Source of the DNA: an uncultured Pelagibacteraceae bacterium
GTDB lineage: Bacteria > Pseudomonadota > Alphaproteobacteria > Pelagibacterales > Pelagibacteraceae
Assembly: GCA_902582605.1 (NCBI GenBank)
Contig: CACHSP010000001.1
Coordinates: 124,001 to 188,000, forward strand
DNA length: 64,000 nt
Direction: 5' to 3'
How positions within the stretch are numbered: the first letter of the stretch is position 1; every line of letters starts with the position of its first letter. The notes beneath the pieces were generated by a model. That model was not told the DNA's origin. It ran no database searches and worked only from the letters and a program-made list of their open reading frames with translations. The position numbers and the translations under genes are program-made. Positions 11,271 to 20,914 of the stretch are shown here, one piece after another.

Positions 11271-12581
11271 ATGACCGAGATACTTTTAACAATTTTCTTT
11301 ATCAGTGTTTTGCTATTTTTTTTAGGATCCGGAATTTGGGTTGCGTTAAGTATGATTGGAGTATCGGCTATTGGCATGATGTTATTTACCTCAAGACCAG
11401 TCGGTGATGCGATGGCTACAACAATATGGGGCACATCATCCTCTTGGACACTTACCGCATTACCACTATTCGTCTGGATGGGTGAGATTTTATTTAGGAC
11501 AAAGCTTTCTGAAAATTTATTCAAAGGATTATCTCCTTGGATGCAAAAATTACCGGGAGGTTTAATCCATGTTAATGTTGTCGGATGTGCATTATTTGCA
11601 GCAATTTCAGGCTCTTCGGCAGCAACTGTTGCAACAGTAGGCAAGATGTCTATTCCCGAATTAAGAAAAAGAAATTATCCTGAAAAAATCTTACTAGGTA
11701 GTTTAGCGGGTTCGGGAACATTAGGTTTGCTGATACCACCATCAATTATATTGATTATTTATGGAGTTGCTGTCCAAGAGTCTATAGCAAAATTATTTAT
11801 CGCTGGGATTATTCCTGGGATAATGATTGCACTAATATTTATGTCTTACGTAATTATTTGGTCGTTAATTAATAAAAAATCTATGCCAAAAATTATTGAG
11901 GAGTACTCATTTTTGGAAAAAATAAAAAGATCAAAACAACTTTTGCCGGTAATAATTTTAATATTAGCTGTTATTGGATCGATATACACAGGAATTGCAA
12001 CAGCTACCGAAGCAGCTTCATTAGGGGTAGTTGGAGCATTAATATTATCTTACTTTCAAAAAAGTTTAACATTAAAAACCTTTAAATCATCTTTACTTGG
12101 AGCAACTAAAACCTCTTGTATGATCGCTTTTATTTTAGCAGGTTCAACATTTTTATCTTTAGCAATGGGGTTCACTGGATTACCAAGAAATCTAGCTCTC
12201 TGGATCCAAAATATGGAACTATCTCCATATGTTTTGATATTTGTTTTAATGATTTTTTATATTATTTTAGGAATGTTTCTTGATGGTATTTCAGCTGTGG
12301 TTTTAACAATGGCAATCATTGAGCCTATGATTAGACAAGCAGGTTTTGATATGATTTGGTTTGGTATTTTTTTAGTCATTGTTGTTGAGATGGCACAAAT
12401 CACTCCACCTGTTGGTTTTAATTTATTTGTACTTCAAGGTATGGCAAAAAAAGATATGGGGTATATTGCAAGGAGCGCCTTCCCATTATTCTTATTAATG
12501 GTGCTAGCAGTTATATTAGTCGTGATCTTTCCAGAAATAGCTTTATGGATGCCGGAGCAAATGATTAAAAATATAAATTAG
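11271..12581 (+). CDS. TRAP transporter large permease (DctM family)
   Basis: GSSAATVATVGKMSIPELRKRNYP, GSGTLGLLIPPSI, EMAQITPPVGFNLFVLQG. Confidence 0.95.
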   Translation: MTEILLTIFFISVLLFFLGSGIWVALSMIGVSAIGMMLFTSRPVGDAMATTIWGTSSSWTLTALPLFVWMGEILFRTKLSENLFKGLSPWMQKLPGGLIHVNVVGCALFAAISGSSAATVATVGKMSIPELRKRNYPEKILLGSLAGSGTLGLLIPPSIILIIYGVAVQESIAKLFIAGIIPGIMIALIFMSYVIIWSLINKKSMPKIIEEYSFLEKIKRSKQLLPVIILILAVIGSIYTGIATATEAASLGVVGALILSYFQKSLTLKTFKSSLLGATKTSCMIAFILAGSTFLSLAMGFTGLPRNLALWIQNMELSPYVLIFVLMIFYIILGMFLDGISAVVLTMAIIEPMIRQAGFDMIWFGIFLVIVVEMAQITPPVGFNLFVLQGMAKKDMGYIARSAFPLFLLMVLAVILVVIFPEIALWMPEQMIKNIN

Positions 12582-13072
12582 TATTTTGATTTTTCACCTG
12601 CTATGACAGCTTTTAATTGATCATATTCTTCGCAATTACAACCTTCTAAAACTCCGAGCCTTTCAATTGCAAGATTATGTCTGTTTGTTGCTACATACAA
12701 TTCGCCAAGATACTCATTAATACCTTTATGTTTTGGATCAATAGCTAAACCTTGAAGATAATATTTCTCACCATTTTCAAAATCACCCAGCTTCCTGGTT
12801 GTGAAACCTAAATAGTTAAGAGTATCAGCTTTGCCAGGCTTTTTTTCATTTGATTTGATTAAAAGCTTTTGCGCTTTTGCATAACTTTTTTGCGCTTTTT
12901 CTAATTTTCCTTTTTTTTCGTATTTTTTAGCACTTTTTATATGTATTACTGCTTTATCATAGTTTGTTTTTGATGCACTTGATCCACCATCGCCTCCACT
13001 AGAAGAACCAGCTGCAAAAACGTTTGTTGTAATAAAGAAGGCAATAGATAATGATAAGATAATTTTTTTCAT
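12578..13072 (-). CDS. exported TPR protein with Ser/Gly-rich linker
   Basis: Signal peptide, GSSSGGDGGSSAS, TPR repeats. Confidence 0.65.
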   Translation of the reverse strand: MKKIILSLSIAFFITTNVFAAGSSSGGDGGSSASKTNYDKAVIHIKSAKKYEKKGKLEKAQKSYAKAQKLLIKSNEKKPGKADTLNYLGFTTRKLGDFENGEKYYLQGLAIDPKHKGINEYLGELYVATNRHNLAIERLGVLEGCNCEEYDQLKAVIAGEKSKY

Positions 13073-13073
13073 A

Positions 13074-13847
13074 TTAAATAAATTTTTTCATTTTGTTTAA
13101 AGTTTTTAAATCCAAGCCATTTTCAACTAAGTTATCTCTTATCGACTTAGCTGTTGCTAAAGAACTAAGATTGTCTCCATGTATACAAACAGAATCGATT
13201 TCACAAGGTATTTGCTTCCCGCTGTGACAATTAAGCGACTGAGTTTGAACCATTTTTAATACATGTTTTTTTGCTTGTTCGGGGTCAGTTATTAACGCAT
13301 GAGACTTTTTTCTTGATACAAGATTGCCATCATCTTCATAATTTCTATCAGCAAAAATTTCACAGGCAAATTTCATGTCTAATTTTTTTGCTGCTTCTTG
13401 CATTTTTGATCCAGTAGGTACGAGATATATTATGTCTTGATTAATATCCTTAATAGTTTTGGCTAAAATTGTAGCTAACTCAATATCCTCGCATGCCATA
13501 TTATTTAAGGCTCCATGAGGTTTTACATGAGATACACTTTCTCCATGAGAAGAAGCTATTTTTTGAAGAATTTCATATTGATCGATTATAAGTTTTTTTA
13601 TTTCACTTTCAGAAAGATTCATTCTTTCTCTACCAAAATTTTCTGGATCGTTAAAAGAAGGATGGGCACCAATACTTACTCCATTTTTTTTAGAAATTTT
13701 TACTACTTGATTCATAGTTTGCTCATCACCAGCGTGATAGCCACAAGCAACATTGGCTGAATTTACAATTTCTAATAAATCTGGATCATATTTATTTGAG
13801 TGATGTTTTGATTTTTCACCTAAATCACAATTTATATTAATTTCCAT
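13074..13847 (-). CDS. pxpA: 5-oxoprolinase subunit A (LamB/YcsF family)
   Basis: MEININCDLGEK, NVACGYHAGD, GAHPSFND, VKPHGALNNMA, EIFADRNY, CIHGDN; start taken at the canonical Met (13847) rather than 13871. Confidence 0.92.
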   Translation of the reverse strand: MEININCDLGEKSKHHSNKYDPDLLEIVNSANVACGYHAGDEQTMNQVVKISKKNGVSIGAHPSFNDPENFGRERMNLSESEIKKLIIDQYEILQKIASSHGESVSHVKPHGALNNMACEDIELATILAKTIKDINQDIIYLVPTGSKMQEAAKKLDMKFACEIFADRNYEDDGNLVSRKKSHALITDPEQAKKHVLKMVQTQSLNCHSGKQIPCEIDSVCIHGDNLSSLATAKSIRDNLVENGLDLKTLNKMKKFI

Positions 13848-13874
13848 ACTCATAAATTGTAAGTATAACATGGC

Positions 13875-14549
13875 ATGATTAAAAATATATCAAATCTTGG
13901 TGACGCAGCTTTATACTGTGATTTTGGGTCTGAAGTAAACAAAGAAATAAATAGTAAAGTAATACGATATTTTAAAAGTATTCAAAAAGAAAATATTGAT
14001 GGGATCAATAACTTAACCCCCTCATATAATAAATTAATTATTTCATTCGATCTACGAAAAAAAAATTTTCAAACGATCAAAAAATTAATCGAAAATTTAA
14101 ATATTACTAATGATGATGAATTAGAGACAAATAGAATTAAGATACCTGTTTGTTGTGATGAAAATTTTTCATTAGATATAAAAAGATTAGAGGAAAAGTT
14201 ACAAATAACTCGTGATAAAATTTATGAGAAATTTTTTGGTAAGGAATTTTTTTGCTACATGACTGGTTTTATTGCAGGTATGCCTTTTCTTGGTGATCTG
14301 GAAAATGAGCTGCAGGCAAAACGTTTGGAAACACCTAGGGTAAAAGTGCCCAAGGGTTCGGTTGGATTAACAGAACAATTTGCTAATGTTTATACATTCG
14401 AAAGTCCTGGTGGGTGGAATATTATTGGAAATACACCACAAGTTATTTTTGATAGCACTAAAGAGAAAAATCCAAATTTAATTAATCCAGGTGATGTAGT
14501 TACTTTTGAGCAAATTACCAAAGATCAATATTACAATAACAATGAATAA
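13875..14549 (+). CDS. pxpB: 5-oxoprolinase subunit B (KipI family)
   Basis: IPVCCDENFSLDI, GFIAGMPFLGDL, TPRVKVPKGSVGL, SPGGWNIIGNTP. Confidence 0.92.
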   Translation: MIKNISNLGDAALYCDFGSEVNKEINSKVIRYFKSIQKENIDGINNLTPSYNKLIISFDLRKKNFQTIKKLIENLNITNDDELETNRIKIPVCCDENFSLDIKRLEEKLQITRDKIYEKFFGKEFFCYMTGFIAGMPFLGDLENELQAKRLETPRVKVPKGSVGLTEQFANVYTFESPGGWNIIGNTPQVIFDSTKEKNPNLINPGDVVTFEQITKDQYYNNNE

Positions 14550-15486
14550 AAATTATTTTGAAATAAAAAGAGCTGGAATAAATACAACATTCCAAGATCA
14601 AGGTAGAAACAATCTTTGTCATATTGGTATTCCATTTAGTGGAGCAATGGATAATAGAAATTTTCAAATTTCTAACAAACTTGTTGGTAATGAGGTAAAT
14701 TTTCCAACAATTGAATTTGCCTACCAAGGTCCTTTGTTAAAGTATTTTGGTGAAAATATTAATTTTGCAATTACGGGAGATGTAAAATTTATAATTAGAA
14801 AAAAAAATAATGCTATCGAAGGAAATTGTTATCAATCTTTCACTTTAGAAAATGGTGATGAATTGGATATTATAAGCACTAATAAATCTGTTTATGGATA
14901 TTTAGCAGTAAGTGGTGAATTTGATGTAAATTATCAATGGTCAAGTTGCTCTGTTAACACAAAAGCAAACATAGGTGCAAATGATGGAAAAAAAATAGAA
15001 GATGGACAAAAGACTTATATTTCAAACATCAATAAAAATTTAAGTAATAAAAAATTAAATTACATTAATACAAAAATTGAAAATATCAGAGTTATTCAAG
15101 GGACAAATTTTGACTATTTTTCTGATGAGGGAAAAAAAATTTTTTTTGAGAAAGAATTTGTAATATCAAAATTATCAGATCGTATGGGTATGAGACTAGA
15201 GGGACCAAAAATAGAAAATATTGTTGATACCAATATAAAATCGGAAGGTTTATTAAAAGGTGTTATTCAAGTACCTGCAGATGGAAATCCAATTATTATG
15301 CTTTCAGATCATGGCACTATTGGAGGTTATCCTAAAATAGGAGTTGTTATCAGTGCAGATTATGACAAGTTAGTTCAATTAACCCCAGGTTCAAAGATTA
15401 AATTTAAAAAAGTCGAATTAGCTGATGCAGAAACATTATTTAAACTATATGACTTGGAGACGCAAAATTTAATTTCGCAAATTTAA
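14542..15486 (+). CDS. pxpC: 5-oxoprolinase subunit C (KipA / biotin-dependent carboxyltransferase-like)
   Basis: GINTTFQDQGR, GIPFSGAMD, DRMGMRLEGP, GVIQVPADGNPIIMLSDHGTIGGYPKI. Confidence 0.92.
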   Translation: MNKNYFEIKRAGINTTFQDQGRNNLCHIGIPFSGAMDNRNFQISNKLVGNEVNFPTIEFAYQGPLLKYFGENINFAITGDVKFIIRKKNNAIEGNCYQSFTLENGDELDIISTNKSVYGYLAVSGEFDVNYQWSSCSVNTKANIGANDGKKIEDGQKTYISNINKNLSNKKLNYINTKIENIRVIQGTNFDYFSDEGKKIFFEKEFVISKLSDRMGMRLEGPKIENIVDTNIKSEGLLKGVIQVPADGNPIIMLSDHGTIGGYPKIGVVISADYDKLVQLTPGSKIKFKKVELADAETLFKLYDLETQNLISQI

Positions 15487-16364
15487 TGACTTTTATAAGA
15501 AATTTACCTGGACCATTATTAATTTTTTTAGGCGCATTAAGTTTAAGTTTTGGTGGATTGTTGGTTAAATCTTTTGAGGGAGCTACATTATGGCAAATTC
15601 TATTTTGGCGGTCTTTATTTTTTACTTTAACAGTTTTAGCTTTTTTAATTATTAGCTATAGAACAAAAACAATTGAATCTTTTTATAAATCTGGATTACC
15701 AGGATTTGTTGGTGGAATTATTTTATCTTTTGGCTTTTGTGGATATGTATTTGCTATGTATAATACCACTGTTGCTAATACTAATTTTATCATTTCACTA
15801 CAAATACTATTTCTTGCAATATTTGGGTATTTTTTCCTTAAGGAAAAAATAAATTTAATTACTTTGTTTTCAATCTGTCTGGCTATGACAGGTGTTTTAT
15901 TAATGGTTGGCAACTCACTATCTCCTGGAGAATTGTCTGGAAACCTTGCAGCTTTTACAATGCCAATTACATTTGCAGTTTTAATAATGATTGTTAGAAA
16001 ATTTCCCTCTGTGGATATGGTGCCTGCCCAGTTCGTTGCCGGCGTGAGTTCATGTTTAATTGGTTTTTTACTTTCTACTAAAATTATGATTTCTCCTCAT
16101 GATATCTTTTTGGGTTTTCTCGCAGGTTTTTTTCAAGTTGGTTTTGGTTTTATATTTATAACTATCGGTGCAAGAACAACACCATCTGCCATGGTAGGAA
16201 TCATAATGTTATCAGAATCTGTCCTAGGACCGATATGGGCATTCCTTTTTGTAAGTGAAAGACCCTCTGTATTTGGATTAATTGGTGGCGCAATTATACT
16301 TTCTGCGGTTTTATTACAATTTTATTCGCTTTTAAGTAAACAAAAAAAAATTGTTTCTGATTGA
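15486..16364 (+). CDS. EamA/DMT-family transporter
   Basis: Ten hydrophobic segments with duplicated EamA pattern (FWRSLFFTLT; SESVLGPIWAFLFVSERP). Confidence 0.88.
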   Translation: MTFIRNLPGPLLIFLGALSLSFGGLLVKSFEGATLWQILFWRSLFFTLTVLAFLIISYRTKTIESFYKSGLPGFVGGIILSFGFCGYVFAMYNTTVANTNFIISLQILFLAIFGYFFLKEKINLITLFSICLAMTGVLLMVGNSLSPGELSGNLAAFTMPITFAVLIMIVRKFPSVDMVPAQFVAGVSSCLIGFLLSTKIMISPHDIFLGFLAGFFQVGFGFIFITIGARTTPSAMVGIIMLSESVLGPIWAFLFVSERPSVFGLIGGAIILSAVLLQFYSLLSKQKKIVSD

Positions 16365-16392
16365 CTTTTTTCCATACATGTAAGAGTATCCT

Positions 16393-16554
16393 GCTACGGG
16401 AGAGACTACAGAATATCGTAGCGCCGAAGGAGCAACCACCCAGGAATCTCTCAGGCAAAAAGGACCGTAACATATTAACTCTGGAAAGAGATTTAATTCT
16501 CGCCGAAGGAGCAAAACTCTCAGGCAAATATACAGATGGGTACAAAGAGTTAAT
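16393..16554 (+). promoter_or_regulatory. tandem glycine riboswitch upstream of gcvT
   Basis: Two copies of the conserved core GCGCCGAAGGAGCAA / CGCCGAAGGAGCAAA with CTCTCAGGCAAA; P1-I TACGG/CCGTA, P1-II TTAACTCT/AGAGTTAA. Confidence 0.95.
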
Positions 16555-17658
16555 ATGGAAACAAAAAAAACATCGCTGTACCAATTACACCAAGATTGTA
16601 ACGCAAAATTTGTTGAATTTGCAGGCTATCAAATGCCAATACAATATTCGGAAGGTATTGTAGAAGAACACAAATTCACAAGAAATCACTCAGGTATCTT
16701 TGATGTTTCTCACATGGGTCAGCTATTTATTTATGGTGGTGAAGACTTAATCAAAGATTTAGAAAAAATTTTTCCTTTAGATCTTAAAAATTTGAAATTA
16801 AATCATTCAAAATACAGTTTCTTAATGGACAAAGATGCTGGGATACATGATGATTTAATTATCACAAAAACAAAAGAAGGCTTTTTGATAATCCTTAATG
16901 CAGCATGTAAAGATAATGACTTTAAAATTTTAAAAGAATTTCTTGGAGACAAGTACAAAATGGTTCTGGATGAAAATAGATCTCTAATTGCCATTCAGGG
17001 TCCTAAATCATCAGAAATTCTTAATGATGTTATTAATGGTGTGAAAGATCTAAATTTTATGTCTGGAAACTGGTTTACATTTGAAAATCAGAAAGTTTAT
17101 ATTACGCGATCTGGTTACACAGGTGAAGACGGATTTGAGATATCAATTGTAAATGATTTTGTAGACCAATTAACTAGAGAATTAATCAACAAAGGATCTA
17201 AATTGATAGGTCTTGGAGCAAGAGATACATTAAGATTGGAAGCAGGTTTATGTCTTTATGGTCATGATCTTGATAAAGACAAAACTCCAGTGGAAGCAAA
17301 TTTAAAGTGGGCTATTTCAAAAGAAAGAATCTCTAAGGGAGATTTTATTGGCTCTGACATAATTATTAAACAATTAAATGATGGTGTCAGTAAAATAAGA
17401 GTTGGAATTAAACCTGAAGGCAGAATTATTGCTAGAGAAAAAACAAAAATATTTAATCAATCAGATGTTCATATTGGAGAAATCACAAGTGGTACATTTG
17501 GACCAAGTGTTAATGGACCTGTTGCAATGGGTTATGTGGAAAATGAATTTTCAAAAAAAAATACTAAAGTATTTTTAGAAGTCAGAGGTAAAAAACATCC
17601 TGCAAGTATTTGCAGCTTACCATTTTATAAAAAAAGTTATGTCAAAGGGGTAAACTAA
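16555..17658 (+). CDS. gcvT: aminomethyltransferase, glycine cleavage T protein
   Basis: [38 protein letters not shown]. Confidence 0.97.
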   Translation: METKKTSLYQLHQDCNAKFVEFAGYQMPIQYSEGIVEEHKFTRNHSGIFDVSHMGQLFIYGGEDLIKDLEKIFPLDLKNLKLNHSKYSFLMDKDAGIHDDLIITKTKEGFLIILNAACKDNDFKILKEFLGDKYKMVLDENRSLIAIQGPKSSEILNDVINGVKDLNFMSGNWFTFENQKVYITRSGYTGEDGFEISIVNDFVDQLTRELINKGSKLIGLGARDTLRLEAGLCLYGHDLDKDKTPVEANLKWAISKERISKGDFIGSDIIIKQLNDGVSKIRVGIKPEGRIIAREKTKIFNQSDVHIGEITSGTFGPSVNGPVAMGYVENEFSKKNTKVFLEVRGKKHPASICSLPFYKKSYVKGVN

Positions 17659-18038
17659 TGAGTGAAGTAAAATATTCAAAAGAACACGAGTGGATTAAAT
17701 TAGATGGAGATGTTGCAACAATTGGTATCACAAAACATGCTACAGAGATGTTAGGTGATATAGTTTTTGCAGAACTTCCAGAAAAAGGTTCTAGCGTAGA
17801 GAAAGATGGTACAGCTGGTGTTGTAGAGTCGACCAAAGCTGCTAGTGATGTATATACCCCTGTAAGTGGTGAAGTAGTTGATACCAATCAAGCTATAGTA
17901 GATGATCCATCAAAGATTAATCAAGACCCGGAGGACTCAGCGTGGTTTTTTAAACTAAAAATAAAAGATCCATCAGAAATGGATACTTTAATGAATAAAG
18001 ACGATTACGATAAATTTGCAAAGGAGACTTCAGCATAA
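17658..18038 (+). CDS. gcvH: glycine cleavage H protein
   Basis: [33 protein letters not shown] lipoyl-lysine motif. Confidence 0.97.
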   Translation: MSEVKYSKEHEWIKLDGDVATIGITKHATEMLGDIVFAELPEKGSSVEKDGTAGVVESTKAASDVYTPVSGEVVDTNQAIVDDPSKINQDPEDSAWFFKLKIKDPSEMDTLMNKDDYDKFAKETSA

Positions 18039-20908
18039 TGTTACCAAATTCAGAAAAAGATTTTTTAGGAAGACATATTGGTCCTTCAAAAGAAGACCAA
18101 TCAAAAATGTTAAAAGAATTAAATTATAAATCACTAGATGACTTAATTGACAATACTGTTCCAGAAAAAATAAAGTTTAAAGGTGAACTTAATATTGGTG
18201 ACTCAAATTCAGAGTACGAGGCGTTAAGAAAGTTACGAGCAATTTCGAAAAAAAATCAAGTCTATTCAAATTTTATTGGTATGGGTTATTATGGAACTTA
18301 TACACCCTATGTAATTTTGAGAAATATACTAGAAAATCCAGGTTGGTATACTTCCTATACTCCTTATCAGCCTGAGGTAGCTCAAGGAAGACTCGAGATG
18401 TTATTAAACTTTCAACAAATGATTGTTGACTTTACTGGGATGGATATTGCCAATGCATCTTTATTAGATGAAGGTACAGCAGCAGCAGAGGCCATGGGTC
18501 TAAGTCACAGATTAAATAAAAAAGATAGTAATTTAGTTTTTGTTTCTGAAGATTGTCACCCTCAAACAATAAATGTAATTCAAACAAGAGCTGAACCTAT
18601 GGGTTTAAAGGTTTTGGTCGGTAAAGAAGATGAAGTTTTAGATCAACTAAAAGAGGATTTAGTTTGTGGAATTTTACAATACCCAGGAACTTTAGGAGAT
18701 ATTAAAGACCCAAGTGAAGCAATTAGCAAAATTCACAAAAAGAATGGGAAGGCGGTGTTAGCTTGTGATCTGTTAGCCCTAGCAAAATTAAAAACGCCGA
18801 GAGAACTTGGTGCCGACATTGCAGTTGGAAGTTCTCAAAGATTTGGTATCCCAATGGGATATGGAGGTCCACACGCAGCTTTTTTTGCTACGAAAGATGA
18901 GTTTAAAAGATCAATGCCCGGAAGGATTGTTGGTGTATCAGTTGATAGACATGGTAATAAAGCATATAGATTATCATTACAAACTAGAGAGCAACATATC
19001 AGAAGAGATAAGGCGACGAGTAATATTTGTACTGCCCAAGCTTTATTAGCAATTGTGTCAGCAGCGTATGCTATTTATCATGGCCCGGATGGAATTAAAA
19101 ATATTTCGGAAAGAGTGTCTCAATTAGCAAAAAGTTTTGCTGATAAAATAAAACAATCTGGATACGAGCTTTATTCGAATAATTTTTTTGATACTGTAAC
19201 GATTATTACCAAAGAGAAGACTGATCAAATTTATAAGAATGCTCTGAATCAGAGAGTTAATATTCGAAAAGTAAATTCTGAAATGCTTGCTGTTTCATTC
19301 GATGAGAGAAAAAATGTATATAGAGTAAATCAACTATTAAAAATTTTTAATGCAGCAGAATCAATCAAAAAAGAAGATCCATCGGTAAGTTTACCTAATC
19401 TTCCAAAAAATTTATTAAGAACTTCAAAATATTTAGAACATCCAGTTTTTAACTCATATCATTCCGAAACCGAAATGCTTAGATATTTAAAAAGATTAGA
19501 AGATAAAGATATAGCATTGAATAGAACTATGATTGCACTTGGTTCTTGTACGATGAAATTAAATGCTGCTGCCGAAATGATCCCAATATCATGGAAAGAA
19601 TTTGCAGAACCTCATCCGTTTGTCCCAATTGAACAAATGGAAGGTTTTAGAGATTTATTCACTGATCTAAAAAATTGGTTACGTTCTATAACTGGTTTTT
19701 CAGGTGTTTCTTTGCAACCTAATGCAGGTGCTCAAGGTGAGTATGCGGGCTTAATGGTTATCAGAAAGTATCATTTAGATAGAGGTGAGGCTAATAGGAA
19801 TATATGTTTAATTCCAAGTTCAGCACATGGCACTAACCCAGCAAGTGCACAAATGGTTGGAATGAAGGTGGTAGTTGTTAATTGTGATAAAGAGGGAAAT
19901 GTTGATTTTGATGATTTAAAGAAAAAAGCTGAACAACATTCAGAGAATCTTGGGGCACTAATGGTGACTTATCCATCTACCCATGGAGTATTTGAAGAAA
20001 AAATAACTGATATCTGTGAGTTAGTTCACAAACATGGTGGACAAGTATATATGGATGGAGCAAATTTAAACGCCTTAGTTGGAGTTGCAAAGCCTGGAAA
20101 TTTTGGTCCAGATGTCTGTCACATTAATTTACATAAAACATTTTGTATTCCACATGGCGGGGGAGGACCAGGAATGGGACCAATTGCTTGTAAAAGACAT
20201 TTACAAGTTTATCTACCTAATCATCCAGTGATTAAAGATTGTGGACCAACATCTGGCATTGGGGCAGTCTCGGCAGCTCCTTGGGGTAGTTCAAGTATTC
20301 TATCAATCTCTTGGATGTACATTAAAATGATGGGATCAGCAGGATTAAAGCTCGCTACTGAAGTAGCAATATTAAATGCAAATTATATTGCTCATAGATT
20401 AAAAGATCACTTTCCAATTTTGTATAAAGGATCAAATGGAAATGTTGCTCATGAATGTATTATTGATATTAGAAATATTAAATCAGAGACAGGAGTAACC
20501 GAAGAAGATATTGCAAAAAGATTAATAGATTATGGGTTTCATGCACCAACTATGTCATGGCCAGTAGCTGGTACAATGATGATAGAGCCAACTGAAAGTG
20601 AGGGTTTGTCTGAACTCGATAGATTTTGTGATACTTTAATTAAGATTAAAGAGGAAATTGAAAAAATTAAATCAGGTGAATTTGATAAAATAGATAATCC
20701 AATAAAAAATGCTCCTCACACAGATAGTGAATTAGCTTCCGACGATTGGACACACAAATACTCAAGAGCAGAAGCTGCTTATCCAGCAAAATTCTTAAAA
20801 GCTAATAAATTTTGGCCTCCAGTTGCAAGAGTTGATAATGTTTATGGTGATAAGAATATATTCTGTACTTGTCCAAGCATAGATGAATTTAAAGAAGATG
20901 CAGCTTAA
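18038..20908 (+). CDS. gcvP: glycine dehydrogenase (decarboxylating), P protein
   Basis: 956 aa; NLHKTFCIPHGGGGPGMGPI PLP motif. Confidence 0.97.
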   Translation: MLPNSEKDFLGRHIGPSKEDQSKMLKELNYKSLDDLIDNTVPEKIKFKGELNIGDSNSEYEALRKLRAISKKNQVYSNFIGMGYYGTYTPYVILRNILENPGWYTSYTPYQPEVAQGRLEMLLNFQQMIVDFTGMDIANASLLDEGTAAAEAMGLSHRLNKKDSNLVFVSEDCHPQTINVIQTRAEPMGLKVLVGKEDEVLDQLKEDLVCGILQYPGTLGDIKDPSEAISKIHKKNGKAVLACDLLALAKLKTPRELGADIAVGSSQRFGIPMGYGGPHAAFFATKDEFKRSMPGRIVGVSVDRHGNKAYRLSLQTREQHIRRDKATSNICTAQALLAIVSAAYAIYHGPDGIKNISERVSQLAKSFADKIKQSGYELYSNNFFDTVTIITKEKTDQIYKNALNQRVNIRKVNSEMLAVSFDERKNVYRVNQLLKIFNAAESIKKEDPSVSLPNLPKNLLRTSKYLEHPVFNSYHSETEMLRYLKRLEDKDIALNRTMIALGSCTMKLNAAAEMIPISWKEFAEPHPFVPIEQMEGFRDLFTDLKNWLRSITGFSGVSLQPNAGAQGEYAGLMVIRKYHLDRGEANRNICLIPSSAHGTNPASAQMVGMKVVVVNCDKEGNVDFDDLKKKAEQHSENLGALMVTYPSTHGVFEEKITDICELVHKHGGQVYMDGANLNALVGVAKPGNFGPDVCHINLHKTFCIPHGGGGPGMGPIACKRHLQVYLPNHPVIKDCGPTSGIGAVSAAPWGSSSILSISWMYIKMMGSAGLKLATEVAILNANYIAHRLKDHFPILYKGSNGNVAHECIIDIRNIKSETGVTEEDIAKRLIDYGFHAPTMSWPVAGTMMIEPTESEGLSELDRFCDTLIKIKEEIEKIKSGEFDKIDNPIKNAPHTDSELASDDWTHKYSRAEAAYPAKFLKANKFWPPVARVDNVYGDKNIFCTCPSIDEFKEDAA

Positions 20909-20914
20909 CAGTTA

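Noticed and set aside
16361-16663. Track ORFs across the riboswitch (16361-16663 +, 16294-16584 -, 16332-16514 -)
   Set aside because: They overlie the tandem glycine riboswitch and gcvT start; translations show no family signature and follow the conserved RNA motifs.
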